Assembly: GCA_030065855.1 (NCBI GenBank) | Contig: JASJCT010000003.1 | Location: 21,622-85,621 of the forward strand | Origin: Myxococcota bacterium | Lineage (GTDB): Bacteria; Myxococcota_A; Polyangia; JAAYKL01 | DNA: 64,000 nt | Reading direction: 5' to 3' | Shown: positions 43,721-52,985 of the stretch, piece after piece | Layout: every line of letters begins with the position of its first letter | How positions within the stretch are numbered: position 1 is the first letter of the stretch | Position numbers and translations under genes: made by a program | Notes under the pieces: generated by a model | Told to the model about the DNA's origin: nothing | Seen by the model: only the letters and a program-made list of their open reading frames with translations | Databases searched by the model: none

Positions 43721-45169
43721 CTACACCTTAACACGATTCTCGCTCGCAGCGTCGATGAGCTCTTGGTATTGGGCGCGCACAGGCGCTACGACCTCTTTTA
43801 AAAAATGCCTGACTTGTTCCCCTGCGCGGCCGATGAATTGGGTTGGTTCTGCTGCCAGGCGATGGAGATCTGCACGGCTGATGGGGATGCGATCGTCCTT
43901 TGCCAGCCGGTCGAGCAGGTCGTTGTCCCGGCCCTCTTGTTTTACAATGCGCCCTGCTTCAAGGGCGTGTTCTCGGATCGCTTCGTGGGCTGTTTGGCGA
44001 TTGGCCCCTGCAGCCACAGCAGCCATGAGTATCTCTTCGGTTGCCATAAAGGGTAGCTCCTCGCGCAGGCGTTTTTGTATGGGCGCCTCATTGGGCTGGA
44101 GCCCGCTCGAAATATCGATGAGTAGCCCCAACACCGCGTCCGTAAGGAGATAGGCCTGGGGGATATCCATGCGCCGAATGGCTGAGTCATCCAGTGTGCG
44201 CTCCAACCATTGATTGGCATGGGTCGCCTGAAAATCAGCCACCAAACCGATGAGCTTTCTAGAAAGGGCGCACATCCGCTCCGAGCGCATGGGATTGCGC
44301 TTATAGGCCATGGCTGATGACCCCACCTGTTTGGTCCCGAATGGCTCATCCAGTTCCTTTAAGCCGCTTTGCAGGCGAATGTTGACCCCAATCCAATGGG
44401 CAGTGGCACCGATCCCGGCGAGCACCTCTGCCACCTTGGTATCGATTTTGCGCGAATAGGTCTGGCCGGTAACCGGGAAAGCCGCGTCAAAACCGAGCTT
44501 CTTAGCGACCAATTGATCGAGGGCTTCGACCTTTGCGCAGTCCCCGTTGAACAGCTTGAGGTACGAGGCCTGGGTACCTGTCGTGCCCTTTGCACCCCGG
44601 GCTTTAATTTGGCCAGAAACCCATTCGAGGGCTTCCAGGTCCAGGATGAGATCCTGGACCGCAATGCTATACCGCTTCCCCATGGTGGTGGGCTGGGCCG
44701 GTTGAAAATGGGTGGCGCCGAGAACGGGCAGTGCCTGATATCGATCGACAAATGCAGCCAATCTGTCGATGGCCCGAACCAGATCGGCGCGAATGATGGC
44801 AAGGGCTTCTCGATGAAGTATGAGATCGGTGTTGCAGCCCACATATTGGGACGTGGCACCCAAGTGAATGATCCCTGCTGCGTTTGGACACTGGGCGCCA
44901 AACGCGTGGATGTGTGCCATGACATCGTGCCGCAGCTCCCGCTCTTTTGCTTCGGCTGCATCAAAGTTAATATCGGCGACATGGGATCGCATTTCTTCGA
45001 GTGCAGTCTCTGTGATGACCGAACCCAAGCCGAGCTCTGCCTGTGCCTCGGCCAGGGCAACCCAGCATCGCCGCCAGGTCGTGAATTTGGTGCGCTCGGA
45101 AAAAAGGGCCTGCATGGCGCGGCTCGTGTATCGGCTGACCAGGGGCTCCCTATAAACCTCCCGTTGCAT
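43721..45169 (-). CDS. purB: Adenylosuccinate lyase, eukaryote-like type
   Basis: A 482-residue fumarase/aspartase-superfamily enzyme that makes AMP from adenylosuccinate and AICAR from SAICAR. The signature 'GSSAMAYKRNPMRSERM' is present. The N-terminus 'YREPLVSRYTSRAM' and 'KFTTWRRCWVALAEAQ' recalls the human-type ADSL clade more than the E. coli type. AAGGAGG sits 7 bases before ATG 45169. It is about 40 bp upstream of the PPIase gene and may head that operon, possibly only by position. Confidence 0.88.
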   Translation of the reverse strand: MQREVYREPLVSRYTSRAMQALFSERTKFTTWRRCWVALAEAQAELGLGSVITETALEEMRSHVADINFDAAEAKERELRHDVMAHIHAFGAQCPNAAGIIHLGATSQYVGCNTDLILHREALAIIRADLVRAIDRLAAFVDRYQALPVLGATHFQPAQPTTMGKRYSIAVQDLILDLEALEWVSGQIKARGAKGTTGTQASYLKLFNGDCAKVEALDQLVAKKLGFDAAFPVTGQTYSRKIDTKVAEVLAGIGATAHWIGVNIRLQSGLKELDEPFGTKQVGSSAMAYKRNPMRSERMCALSRKLIGLVADFQATHANQWLERTLDDSAIRRMDIPQAYLLTDAVLGLLIDISSGLQPNEAPIQKRLREELPFMATEEILMAAVAAGANRQTAHEAIREHALEAGRIVKQEGRDNDLLDRLAKDDRIPISRADLHRLAAEPTQFIGRAGEQVRHFLKEVVAPVRAQYQELIDAASENRVKV

Positions 45170-45357
45170 GGTGCTGCCTCCTTGTAACGAGACTGAGCGT
45201 ACGTCCAAAGCAGTGAAGACGCAAGGGTAGGACCCTGAGGGATTTGTACTACCTGAAGCCCTGCTGTTGCTCTTTTTCTGTTGTTTCCTTGCCTTTATTG
45301 GTGGTACCCTAGGCAGTCAGCTAATAAATATGCGCAAACATTTAAAGGAGGCTCGGA

Positions 45358-45894
45358 ATGAGAATCAAATCTTGGTTACCAATAATGCTGGCGAGCACCG
45401 TTTTGGCCTGTGTATGGCTCGTGTCGTGTGGCGACGATGACGACAGCACAACCGACACCGGGTCGGACACTGAACCAGACACCGGGTCGGATACTGGGTC
45501 GGATACCGGGTCGGACACCGGCACTGGCACCGAGGATGAGGGCGCTGAGTTAGGAGAAGAATGTTCCGCGAGTGTTGCCGGGGCCGTTACCATCACCGGC
45601 GTTTGTGTTCAGGCCGGCGCCGAGTGTGAAGGTGGATTGGGGTCGAGCATAACAGATTTGGGTCAGTTTCCTATTCCCATATTCAACTGCATTGAAGAGC
45701 TCGATTGCTGCATCAATACCGATCAATGCGCGGTTCTGAACGCTGCCCTCTCTGCCCTAGGCATGAGCGCAGAATGCATTGCAGATGCGGCCACCTGCAC
45801 CGGCGATATAGCGGTCGCAATTGGATGCCCGGGTGCAACACCGGTCTGTTGTGTTTCCACGTCTATGGACGGAGGCATGGACTCGGGATTCTAG
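45358..45894 (+). CDS. Cys-rich lipoprotein with Thr-Asp-Gly-Ser linker
   Basis: A 178-residue lipoprotein ('LVSC', Cys24), linker 'TDTGSDTEPDTGSDTG...' to about residue 60, then a small domain with a dozen cysteines including 'CCINTDQC' and a final 'CCVS'. AAAGGAGG precedes ATG 45358. The linker style links it to the tandem beta-helix lipoproteins. No family or function is recognised. It lies between divergent purB and convergent PTS genes. Confidence 0.72.
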   Translation: MRIKSWLPIMLASTVLACVWLVSCGDDDDSTTDTGSDTEPDTGSDTGSDTGSDTGTGTEDEGAELGEECSASVAGAVTITGVCVQAGAECEGGLGSSITDLGQFPIPIFNCIEELDCCINTDQCAVLNAALSALGMSAECIADAATCTGDIAVAIGCPGATPVCCVSTSMDGGMDSGF

Positions 45895-45914
45895 CGCAAA
45901 CAAACCTATTCGCG

Positions 45915-46571
45915 CTATTTGACCTCGACCCCATCCACCAAGTTTTCTAGATTTTCAACCACATCCTCTGGAGTGCTTTCCACAGGAATGCCGCAGATGA
46001 CCACCCCGGGCGTGCCGCCAAAGCCGAGGGTTGTGGCCAGTGCCAGATCCCGATCCACAACAGCGGCGACCTCTGGCAGGTTCAGATCCGCCTCGAATTG
46101 GGCCATATCCAGCGCTGCCAACTCAGCGTACAGCAGGATATCTCGGTCTGTGAGGTCCATATTCGATTTGAATAGATGTGCAAAGAACCTAAAAAAAGCC
46201 GCATCTCCCTGCCTCAGGGCTGCTGCCGCGGCAATCGCGGCGGCCCGGGCCCGACTGTGGATGGGGCTTGGAAAATGCCGAACAAAGACCTTTACCACCC
46301 CTGGCTTATTGTCGACCTGGAGCTCATTGAGAAAAGCAAAAACGCGACGCGCCATATTGCCTGAATGGGGACATTCAAAATCGACAAACAAAGAAACATC
46401 GATGGGAGCGGTGTCTAACCCATACCTCGGGACATGCTGATTATCGAGCACATATCCCTGATCCGGCGTGCATTGGGTTACTTCATTATCGCCTGCTGCG
46501 CATGCAGTGAAAACCCCCAAACAAGCTGAGGCAATGAAACAATAAAGCAGGCGATGGACAACAGCACACAT
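45915..46571 (-). CDS. DsbA-like thioredoxin-fold lipoprotein
   Basis: A 218-residue lipoprotein ('FTAC', Cys24) with a DsbA/thioredoxin_4 fold: 'SLFVDFECPHSG' and the cis-Pro loop 'FGGTPGVVICG'. The active site is C67-P-H-S70, so the second Cys of CxxC is replaced by Ser. Such monothiol variants cannot form the usual disulfide and may act in isomerisation, trapping or other chemistry. It starts 5 bp after ptsI, yet its function seems unrelated to the PTS. Confidence 0.8.
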   Translation of the reverse strand: MCAVVHRLLYCFIASACLGVFTACAAGDNEVTQCTPDQGYVLDNQHVPRYGLDTAPIDVSLFVDFECPHSGNMARRVFAFLNELQVDNKPGVVKVFVRHFPSPIHSRARAAAIAAAAALRQGDAAFFRFFAHLFKSNMDLTDRDILLYAELAALDMAQFEADLNLPEVAAVVDRDLALATTLGFGGTPGVVICGIPVESTPEDVVENLENLVDGVEVK

Positions 46572-46576
46572 GGGCG

Positions 46577-48331
46577 TTAGGGATTTGGAAAATTCGGGCC
46601 GAGCTTTTTTTCCACGTGGAATCGGACCAAATCCTCGATTTCCACCGCCGTCGGCAATTCGAGCGCCTGGTGGGCCAGGGACTCGGCTTCAAGGCAATCG
46701 ATCTCGCGCACCATCGCCTTGACGATGGGAATGGACGTGGGCACCATGGACAGTGTTCGCAAGCCCAGACCGATGAGCAGCGGCAGCATGAGCGGCTCAG
46801 CAGCCAAGGTGCCGCACATGGAAACCGAGATACCCGCCTGGTTGCCCGCGTCAATGACGGTTTTGACTGCCCTCAGAATTGCCGGATGAAACGGCGTATA
46901 GAGGTACGCCACATGGTCGTTGACGCGGTCTATGGCCAGGGCGTATTGAATCAAATCATTGGTGCCGATGGAAAAGAAATCCACTTCCCGGGCGAGTTGA
47001 TCTGCCACTAGGACAGCAGAGGGCAGCTCGATCATACAGCCGATGTGAACGGATTGGGGCGCTGTCTCGCCGAGCTCCTTTCTCGCTTGCTCAAGCATTA
47101 CTTTGATTTGTCTGAGTTCGCCAACACCGCTGATCATGGGAAACATGATCTGTAGGGTGCCCTCCTTGGCAGCCCTTAGGAGCGCGCGAAGCTGGGTCCG
47201 AAACATCTCGCGGTTCTGAAGCCCGAGTCGAATGGCCCGCAGCCCGAGCGCGGGGTTCACCTCTCGTGATTTCCGATTGCCAAATACCTTATCCGCACCT
47301 AAATCAAACGTACGAAACACCGCCTTGCGGGGCGCGATCGTCGAGACCACGGCGCGATATGTATTGTACTGTTCTTCCTCGTCCGGCAGGCTGGTTCGGT
47401 TGAGGTAGAGAAATTCGGTTCGATAGAGTCCGATGCCTTCTGCGCCATAATCCAAGGCCATGGCTGCTTCAGCGGGAAATTCAATGTTGGAGAGCAGGGT
47501 AATCCGCTCTCCATCTGCGGTGACGGCGGGCCGCTCCCGGTCTGAGAGCAGCTTCTTTTCGAGCTCCGCGTGGCGAGCGGCTCGGGCGCGGTATTCCTCA
47601 ATGGTGTCTGTGTCCGGACGTATGATGACCGCGCCGTCATTTCCGTCGACAATAATGATATCTGAAGCGCCGATTCTTTCGGTCAGTTGCTCGATGCCTA
47701 CGACCGCTGGAATACCGAGTGCCTGCGCCATGATGGCTGTATGACTCGTTCGGGTACCGGCCTCTGTTGCAAACCCCAACACTGGCGAACCTACCATTTG
47801 CGTGGTTTCTACTGGAGAGAGCTTATCCGCTGCAATGATGCACGCATCTGTGTATGTATCGACGATTTGCATCGCGTGTCCCATGAGATTGCGAAGCACG
47901 CGATGGCTGATGAAGTCCACATCCTGGGCCCGTTCGCTAAAGTACGCGTCTCCAGTGCTGGCCAAGGCTGCCTTTATCTCTTCTGATTTTTTATAGAAGG
48001 CCCACTCTGCGTTAATGAGCGACTCCTTGATAATCGACGACGCCCCCTCCAAAAGGAGCACATCTTCGAGCATCAGCAGGTGGGCTTGTAAGATGAGAGA
48101 GTGATCACCGCTGGAGCTGTCCCCAGTATCCCTGATGGCTTCCTTTGCCGCGAGGAGCTGGCTGCGGGACTCTGCCACGGCCGCCATGAGCCGTGCTACT
48201 TCTCCAGCAGTTTCAGACGCTGCAATGCGTCGCTTTGATATCTTTATCTCCTGGCGATCGATAATCCGCACAGGTCCGATAGCAATGCCGGGAGAGGCAG
48301 CAATGCCTCTCATGCGAACGCTTGGGGTCAA
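46577..48331 (-). CDS. ptsI: PTS enzyme I (phosphoenolpyruvate-protein phosphotransferase)
   Basis: A 584-residue enzyme I that transfers phosphate from PEP to HPr. The swivelling domain has 'AGTRTSHTAIMAQALGIPAV' with acceptor His197, and the PEP-binding barrel contains 'FRTFDLGADKVFG' and 'FSIGTNDLIQYALAIDR'. The start is TTG 48331, overlapping the HPr stop as TTGA with GGAG 8 bases ahead; ATG 48313 is an alternative. It follows HPr in the PTS operon. Confidence 0.93.
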   Translation of the reverse strand: MTPSVRMRGIAASPGIAIGPVRIIDRQEIKISKRRIAASETAGEVARLMAAVAESRSQLLAAKEAIRDTGDSSSGDHSLILQAHLLMLEDVLLLEGASSIIKESLINAEWAFYKKSEEIKAALASTGDAYFSERAQDVDFISHRVLRNLMGHAMQIVDTYTDACIIAADKLSPVETTQMVGSPVLGFATEAGTRTSHTAIMAQALGIPAVVGIEQLTERIGASDIIIVDGNDGAVIIRPDTDTIEEYRARAARHAELEKKLLSDRERPAVTADGERITLLSNIEFPAEAAMALDYGAEGIGLYRTEFLYLNRTSLPDEEEQYNTYRAVVSTIAPRKAVFRTFDLGADKVFGNRKSREVNPALGLRAIRLGLQNREMFRTQLRALLRAAKEGTLQIMFPMISGVGELRQIKVMLEQARKELGETAPQSVHIGCMIELPSAVLVADQLAREVDFFSIGTNDLIQYALAIDRVNDHVAYLYTPFHPAILRAVKTVIDAGNQAGISVSMCGTLAAEPLMLPLLIGLGLRTLSMVPTSIPIVKAMVREIDCLEAESLAHQALELPTAVEIEDLVRFHVEKKLGPNFPNP

Positions 48332-48606
48332 TGGTTCTCTCCGAACTTGGTTTTCACGAGGTCTGAAAGAGCATCGATGACCTGTTCTGCTTCTGGTCCC
48401 TCAGCCCGAACGCAGATTTGGGATCCCTTGGAGGCGACCAGGGTCAGGATGCCCATGATGCTTTTTCCGTTTACCTCGCGACCGTCCTTTTCCACGAAAA
48501 CCTCTGCGTCGTATTTGGCGGTAATCTGGACGAACATGGTTGCTGCGCGCGCGTGCAATCCCAAGTCATTCTCTATGGTCAACGTGACCTCGCGTGTGAC
48601 GCTCAT
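48328..48606 (-). CDS. ptsH: Phosphocarrier protein HPr
   Basis: A 92-residue HPr. 'NDLGLHARAA' places the phospho-acceptor at His18, and 'GKSIMGIL' places the regulatory Ser at 49, the target of HPr kinase in other bacteria. ATG 48606 overlaps the EIID stop (ATGA). It has both phosphorylation sites and an hprK gene is in the same cluster, so both PEP-dependent transfer and ATP-dependent regulation are likely. Confidence 0.93.
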   Translation of the reverse strand: MSVTREVTLTIENDLGLHARAATMFVQITAKYDAEVFVEKDGREVNGKSIMGILTLVASKGSQICVRAEGPEAEQVIDALSDLVKTKFGENH

Positions 48607-49340
48607 AGCGATACCTCGATAGCAACACAGATCAGGAGTGCGATGGGTATGAAAAGCGTATGTGTCGGTCGATATTTTTGAATAATCCACCCCCCTAGCA
48701 AGCCGACTGCACCGATCAACGCAACAACCCACCAGTTATCTGCAGGTCCGAATCTTATCGCAGCCGCAACCGGCACCACGCCAGCACCTAAGGCTGCTAA
48801 TATTCTAAGCACATTCGTTCGCGTATGGTTGAGCCGCTCGCCAATCCAATTTAATACATGATAGCCTTTGCGGTAGCCGATGTAAAACCCACCAAAGCGA
48901 ACGCTGATATGCACTGTGTTAAATAAAATGAGCAGTGTGATGATACCGGCAAGAATGCCGCCCGACAGGGTCACCAAGGATGAAGTGGTTGCCACAAAAA
49001 TGGGCAGTGCATTGCGGAGAAATGGATCCCCCAGTGCTGCAAGAGGCCCCATCGTACCTCGAAGAAAAGCGGTTATCTCTTGGTTTTCTTTTCCATCTTC
49101 GACCAATCGCAATGTCGCGCCGACCACGGCGCCGACTAAGAATGGGTGGGTGTTGAACGGTTCGCGGTACTGTGACAGCAATGCGCGCAGGTGCTCTGAG
49201 GATGTCTTGAGCCCTCTTAAGCTCGGTAGCAGACAGTAGGCAAGGCCAACCGATTGCATGCCCCCCTCGCACCAGGCACTCTGGAGCAGGGTGAGCCGAA
49301 GTCCAGTGTGAATGAGGGCCTTTTGAGATATCTTTTTCAT
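48603..49340 (-). CDS. PTS mannose-family component IID
   Basis: A 245-residue membrane protein of the EIID (Man/Sor) family. The N-terminus 'LRLTLLQSAWCEGGMQSVGLAYC' and the 'PFNTHPFLVGAVVGATL' segment are typical. With EIIC it forms the sugar channel. The start overlaps the EIIC stop by 4 bp and the end overlaps HPr by 4 bp. Sugar specificity cannot be read from sequence. Confidence 0.9.
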   Translation of the reverse strand: MKKISQKALIHTGLRLTLLQSAWCEGGMQSVGLAYCLLPSLRGLKTSSEHLRALLSQYREPFNTHPFLVGAVVGATLRLVEDGKENQEITAFLRGTMGPLAALGDPFLRNALPIFVATTSSLVTLSGGILAGIITLLILFNTVHISVRFGGFYIGYRKGYHVLNWIGERLNHTRTNVLRILAALGAGVVPVAAAIRFGPADNWWVVALIGAVGLLGGWIIQKYRPTHTLFIPIALLICVAIEVSL

Positions 49341-50017
49341 AGGAGCACCACACAGGAGATCGCCGTGGAGACCCCTGCCAATATCACAAATCGCCGTTGG
49401 GCCAGCGCTCCGACCGCCACGGCCGTGCCAATAGCGGGAACAAGGGCAGCGAAAACCTGGGTTTCCTGGGGCGTCTCCCCTGCCAGGTGGCGCGTTCCCA
49501 CGAGAACGGCCAAACACGCACCCGTACCCACGGTCACCTGCAATCCCCCCACCACAAACCACCTCAGGAGTCTCTTTCGGACCAGGGTCTCCACTCGTCC
49601 TGCCGGGTCAGCAGTCTCCCACGGAGAATGGGCCTTCAGCCGCTCGCCATCTACTCGGGCGTATCTGCGATCGAGATATCTCGACCCCACCCCGACGAGC
49701 GTCGCAACGATCATCAACGCCACTGCCTCGGGCCTATTTGGGGAGAGCAAGAGGCCGATCCGCCAAGCCACTACCAGCGAGACAGCAGCGACAACACCGG
49801 CCAAGGCCCAGTCGACCCTGCGAATCTCTGAGACCGAAAACAGCTGCAACGTCACGCCGATCCATATTGCCGTTTCGGTGGTATCGGTCACCCATCCGGC
49901 GATGAGGCATACTACGAGTGGCTGCACCACTGCCATCTGACCCAGGCACCGCCGCTCGAGTATGAGCAGGCTTCCGGCCAGAAAAACAGGGCCGACCCAA
50001 ACTAGGGCCTCGACCAA
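49337..50017 (-). CDS. PTS mannose-family component IIC
   Basis: A 226-residue, multi-helix EIIC (Man/Sor) protein containing 'MAVVQPLVVCLIAGWV' and 'TAIWIGVTLQLFSV'. The start is TTG 50017, with AAGGAGG just upstream inside the end of the EIIB gene, so the two overlap by 16 bp. It forms the transport channel together with IID. Confidence 0.88.
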   Translation of the reverse strand: MVEALVWVGPVFLAGSLLILERRCLGQMAVVQPLVVCLIAGWVTDTTETAIWIGVTLQLFSVSEIRRVDWALAGVVAAVSLVVAWRIGLLLSPNRPEAVALMIVATLVGVGSRYLDRRYARVDGERLKAHSPWETADPAGRVETLVRKRLLRWFVVGGLQVTVGTGACLAVLVGTRHLAGETPQETQVFAALVPAIGTAVAVGALAQRRFVILAGVSTAISCVVLL

Positions 50018-50496
50018 CGCAGGCCTCCTTTCTTATCGGTCCCAAGACGCAGAATTTCCCCTGGAAATGTTTGGATTTCTACGCGGATGTTGTGATCGCG
50101 CAACGCGCTTAAAGATGTCATCTCTTCTGCCGATAGATAGACCGAATCTGTAATCCGTTTTCGCCCTGGCGCATCGTGGATATTGCCAATGGTGATTCGT
50201 GGAATGGGGATGCGACAGTTGAGAATTTCGGACGTATCTATGACATCTCTGAGTAGCACCATTGTACTCAAAGGCTTGGACGCGTCCAAGGTGTCGGCGA
50301 GTTCTTGGACAGGGATCACTGTCAGGGTCACGGTTTCTGGCAATGCCAAGCGATAGATGGTCGACATGGCATTGTTTTTTGCCACATCGTCATTGGCCAC
50401 AATGAGGTGGGCAATGTCGAGATAGCCCAGCCAGAATTGAACGACCTGACCGTGTAATAATCGGTTATCAATGCGTACGTGCACGTCACGGCTCAT
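50002..50496 (-). CDS. PTS mannose-family component IIB
   Basis: A 164-residue EIIB (Man/Sor) protein. 'VRIDNRLLHGQVV' places the phospho-acceptor at His15. It receives phosphate from IIA and passes it to sugar. ATG 50496 overlaps the IIA stop by 11 bp. In-frame extension upstream has no family similarity. Confidence 0.9.
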   Translation of the reverse strand: MSRDVHVRIDNRLLHGQVVQFWLGYLDIAHLIVANDDVAKNNAMSTIYRLALPETVTLTVIPVQELADTLDASKPLSTMVLLRDVIDTSEILNCRIPIPRITIGNIHDAPGRKRITDSVYLSAEEMTSLSALRDHNIRVEIQTFPGEILRLGTDKKGGLRWSRP

Positions 50497-50920
50497 GAAT
50501 ACCCTCTTTGTCCCCTGAGCTGCCGTGCAGCAGCTCACCGGCCACGGAGATATGCCTGCGCCCGTACTCGCTCGCATCCCGCGCCAGGGCGTGGAGATCA
50601 TTCGAATCTTGCCTGACCGTGAGCGCTTTTATCAGAAGCGGCAGATTAAACCCTGTAATGACTTCGATGCTCGCTTCCCCGAGCAGGGCACAGGCGATGT
50701 TGGTGGGTGTTCCCCCAAACAGATCAGTGAACAGGAGCACGCCTTCGCCCGAATCCACATCGCGAACAGCCGCTTTCAACTTATCGAGAATTTCAGCCCC
50801 GCTGACACCGGGATCAACGCTGACCACGCCGATTTGTTCCTGGGGCCCGACAATCATTTCGGCCGCATCTCGCATCCCATCGCCCATTTTTCCATGGCAG
50901 CAGATTACAACGCCGATCAT
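50486..50920 (-). CDS. PTS mannose-family component IIA
   Basis: A 144-residue EIIA (Man) protein with His9 in 'VICCHGKMGDGM', the phospho-acceptor, and 'GVLLFTDLFGGTPTNIA'. It is separated by 45 bp from hprK and overlaps IIB. It is the first of the Man-type transport genes downstream of the rpoN-hpf-ptsN-hprK group. No rapZ gene intervenes. Confidence 0.92.
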   Translation of the reverse strand: MIGVVICCHGKMGDGMRDAAEMIVGPQEQIGVVSVDPGVSGAEILDKLKAAVRDVDSGEGVLLFTDLFGGTPTNIACALLGEASIEVITGFNLPLLIKALTVRQDSNDLHALARDASEYGRRHISVAGELLHGSSGDKEGIHEP

Positions 50921-50965
50921 ATGTCACCTTTTATTCCAAATTGATTTATCCAATCAATGCCGCTG

Positions 50966-51958
50966 TTATTCGATTTCCTCTTCGCTGAGCTCCTTTGTCA
51001 GCGATCGCGGTACCGATGCAGCGCCGTCCCATCTTTTCGCAAGATCAAGGCTCTCCTGTACGCGATTCTGAAATTCAAGAGCTGAATGATGTCCCATGAT
51101 TCTAAGGAGCTGATTGCGCGCAGCCACTTCGACGATGGTCGTGAGGGATCTCCCAGGACGAACCGGTATGATCACCTTGGGCAGTACCACACCGAGAATC
51201 TCGTGGGTGTTACTGGACACACCGAGGCGCTCATAGGTCTTGCCAGTGTCCCACTCTTCCAGCGAAACGACGAGATTGATGCGCTTTGTTTCGCGGATAG
51301 CCGAAACGCCGAAGAGATCCTTGATGTTGATGATGCCGAGCCCCCGAATCTCCATGTGGTGGCGAATGAGCTCATTGCCACTGCCGACAATAGTCGATGG
51401 GGGTCTTTTGCTGACATCGATGACATCGTCGGCAACGAGGCGATGGCCGCGCATCACCAGTTCGAGGGCAGACTCACTCTTGCCGATACCGCTCTTTCCG
51501 ATCATAAGCACACCGACGCCGAATACATCCACTAGCACACCGTGGATCGACCGCACCCGGGTCAGCCGATTTGCTAGAAATCTGTGGATCGCCTCGACAA
51601 AGATCGAGCTCCTAAGGCCGGTCAGCAGCAGCGGGATGCGCCGGGTGGTGGCCGAGGCGATGAGTTGCTCGGGGATATCGGCCCCGCGCGTAACGACAAC
51701 GACCGGAGGCGTGCCTCCCAGGAGGTTTTCGACAGCTGCTGTCCGAGGCGTGGGTGCCAGAGACCATAGGTAATCAACCTCTGTCCTCCCCAGAATCTGG
51801 ACACGCCCAGGCTTTAGCATCTCGGGAAATCCCGCCAATGCGAGTCCTGGTTTTTGAACAGAGGTTGCGGTGACGCGCCTATCCAACCCATCGTGCCCGG
51901 CCACGATTTCGAGACCGAGTTCAACCCGTAGGGATGATAGGAGCGTCCTGATTTCCAT
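50966..51958 (-). CDS. hprK: HPr kinase/phosphorylase
   Basis: A 330-residue bifunctional enzyme that phosphorylates and dephosphorylates HPr on Ser. Walker A is 'GKSGIGKS' (154-161), catalytic-region His139 sits in 'IHGVLVDVFG', and 'LVADDVID' and the signature 'MEIRGLGIINIKDLFGV' are present. It starts 4 bp after ptsN. Together with HPr Ser49 it implies regulated PTS flux. Confidence 0.93.
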   Translation of the reverse strand: MEIRTLLSSLRVELGLEIVAGHDGLDRRVTATSVQKPGLALAGFPEMLKPGRVQILGRTEVDYLWSLAPTPRTAAVENLLGGTPPVVVVTRGADIPEQLIASATTRRIPLLLTGLRSSIFVEAIHRFLANRLTRVRSIHGVLVDVFGVGVLMIGKSGIGKSESALELVMRGHRLVADDVIDVSKRPPSTIVGSGNELIRHHMEIRGLGIINIKDLFGVSAIRETKRINLVVSLEEWDTGKTYERLGVSSNTHEILGVVLPKVIIPVRPGRSLTTIVEVAARNQLLRIMGHHSALEFQNRVQESLDLAKRWDGAASVPRSLTKELSEEEIE

Positions 51959-51962
51959 GGCC

Positions 51963-52424
51963 TTAAAGCTTTTCGTCCTCTTCGCGGACCATTTTTAATA
52001 GGTCGGCGCTGTCCTGCGCACCGATAAAGCGCGCGCGATTGTCCGGCTCCTTGAGCAAACGCGAAATTTTCGCGAGGGCGCGGAGGTGATCCCCGCTTGA
52101 ATTGAGCGGGGCGATCAACGCGACAAATATATGCACTGGCGCGCCGTCCACGGCGTCAAAAGAGATGCCGGTTCGAGATATGCCGATCGCTGCGTAAATA
52201 GCATCCAATCCGGCCAACTTCCCGTGGGGAATGGCAATGCCACCGCCCACACCTGTCGTGGCCAAGCGTTCTCGCTCGACCAATGTTTTAGTGATGATGT
52301 CAATGTCCACACCCTGGATTCGGTTGGCCAGTAAGGCACCGAGCTCACCGAGTGCATCCATCTTGCCGCTTGACTTAAGATCTGTCGAGATCGTTTCAAG
52401 CCCGATGATATCTGTCAGTTTCAT
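51963..52424 (-). CDS. ptsN: PTS EIIA-like regulatory protein (PtsN type)
   Basis: A 153-residue EIIA (Fru/Ntr) protein with phospho-acceptor His67 in 'IAIPHGKL' and the family's 'VHIFVALIAPLNSSGDHLRALAKIS'. In proteobacteria it links nitrogen, potassium and carbon regulation. Its place between hpf and hprK matches the classical rpoN cluster. No ptsP-type EI is present, so the single EI here may feed it. Confidence 0.9.
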   Translation of the reverse strand: MKLTDIIGLETISTDLKSSGKMDALGELGALLANRIQGVDIDIITKTLVERERLATTGVGGGIAIPHGKLAGLDAIYAAIGISRTGISFDAVDGAPVHIFVALIAPLNSSGDHLRALAKISRLLKEPDNRARFIGAQDSADLLKMVREEDEKL

Positions 52425-52543
52425 GGGTGGATTTCGTCCTCGTCGCGACTCCTAAAAAGAAATGTAACCCGGTTGAACCGCTTGTCTATTCCCCAATCCT
52501 AGCACGAGGACCCTTCTTAAGAAAACGAATTGACCGATGTTTT

Positions 52544-52849
52544 TTATGGGGTGGCAGACACCCGATTGGCCCGAGCCCTGCCTTTCTTCTTGTCGATTTG
52601 CCGCTCGATTTTGTCCATTACCCTATCGATCGACGTATACATGTCATCTGTCTCTTCATGTCCTTGATAAATGCGTCCCCCTGCGTTTATTGTAATGTCA
52701 CAAGCCTGCAGATATCGTTCGACCGAAAGCACCACATTGGCTTCGATCGGCCCGTGGAGGTATTTTTTTACCCGACTGACCTTGCCCTCTATCATCTCTT
52801 TCATTGCATCTGTTGGGTCCATGTGACGAAATGTCATCGAAATTTGCAT
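52544..52849 (-). CDS. hpf: Ribosome hibernation promoting factor, short form
   Basis: A 101-residue HPF/YfiA protein: 'MQISMTFRHMDPTDAMKEMIEGKVSRVKKYL', then beta-strand 'EANVVLSVERYLQACDITI' and 'DDMYTSIDRVMDKIERQIDK'. It binds the 30S subunit and silences ribosomes in stationary phase. It lacks the C-terminal dimerisation domain of long HPF. It is downstream of rpoN, the usual position. Confidence 0.92.
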   Translation of the reverse strand: MQISMTFRHMDPTDAMKEMIEGKVSRVKKYLHGPIEANVVLSVERYLQACDITINAGGRIYQGHEETDDMYTSIDRVMDKIERQIDKKKGRARANRVSATP

Positions 52850-52985
52850 GAATCATCCTCCATTGCGGTCACGCCGGTTGTCCGGCACCGCGCTTGAGCC
52901 ACCTTGCCGAGTGCGCCTCACCTCATTTCTATGCACTGAAAAAAGTGAGCTTCGCAGTTTTTCTCGCAACAAATAAGCTCCCTGA

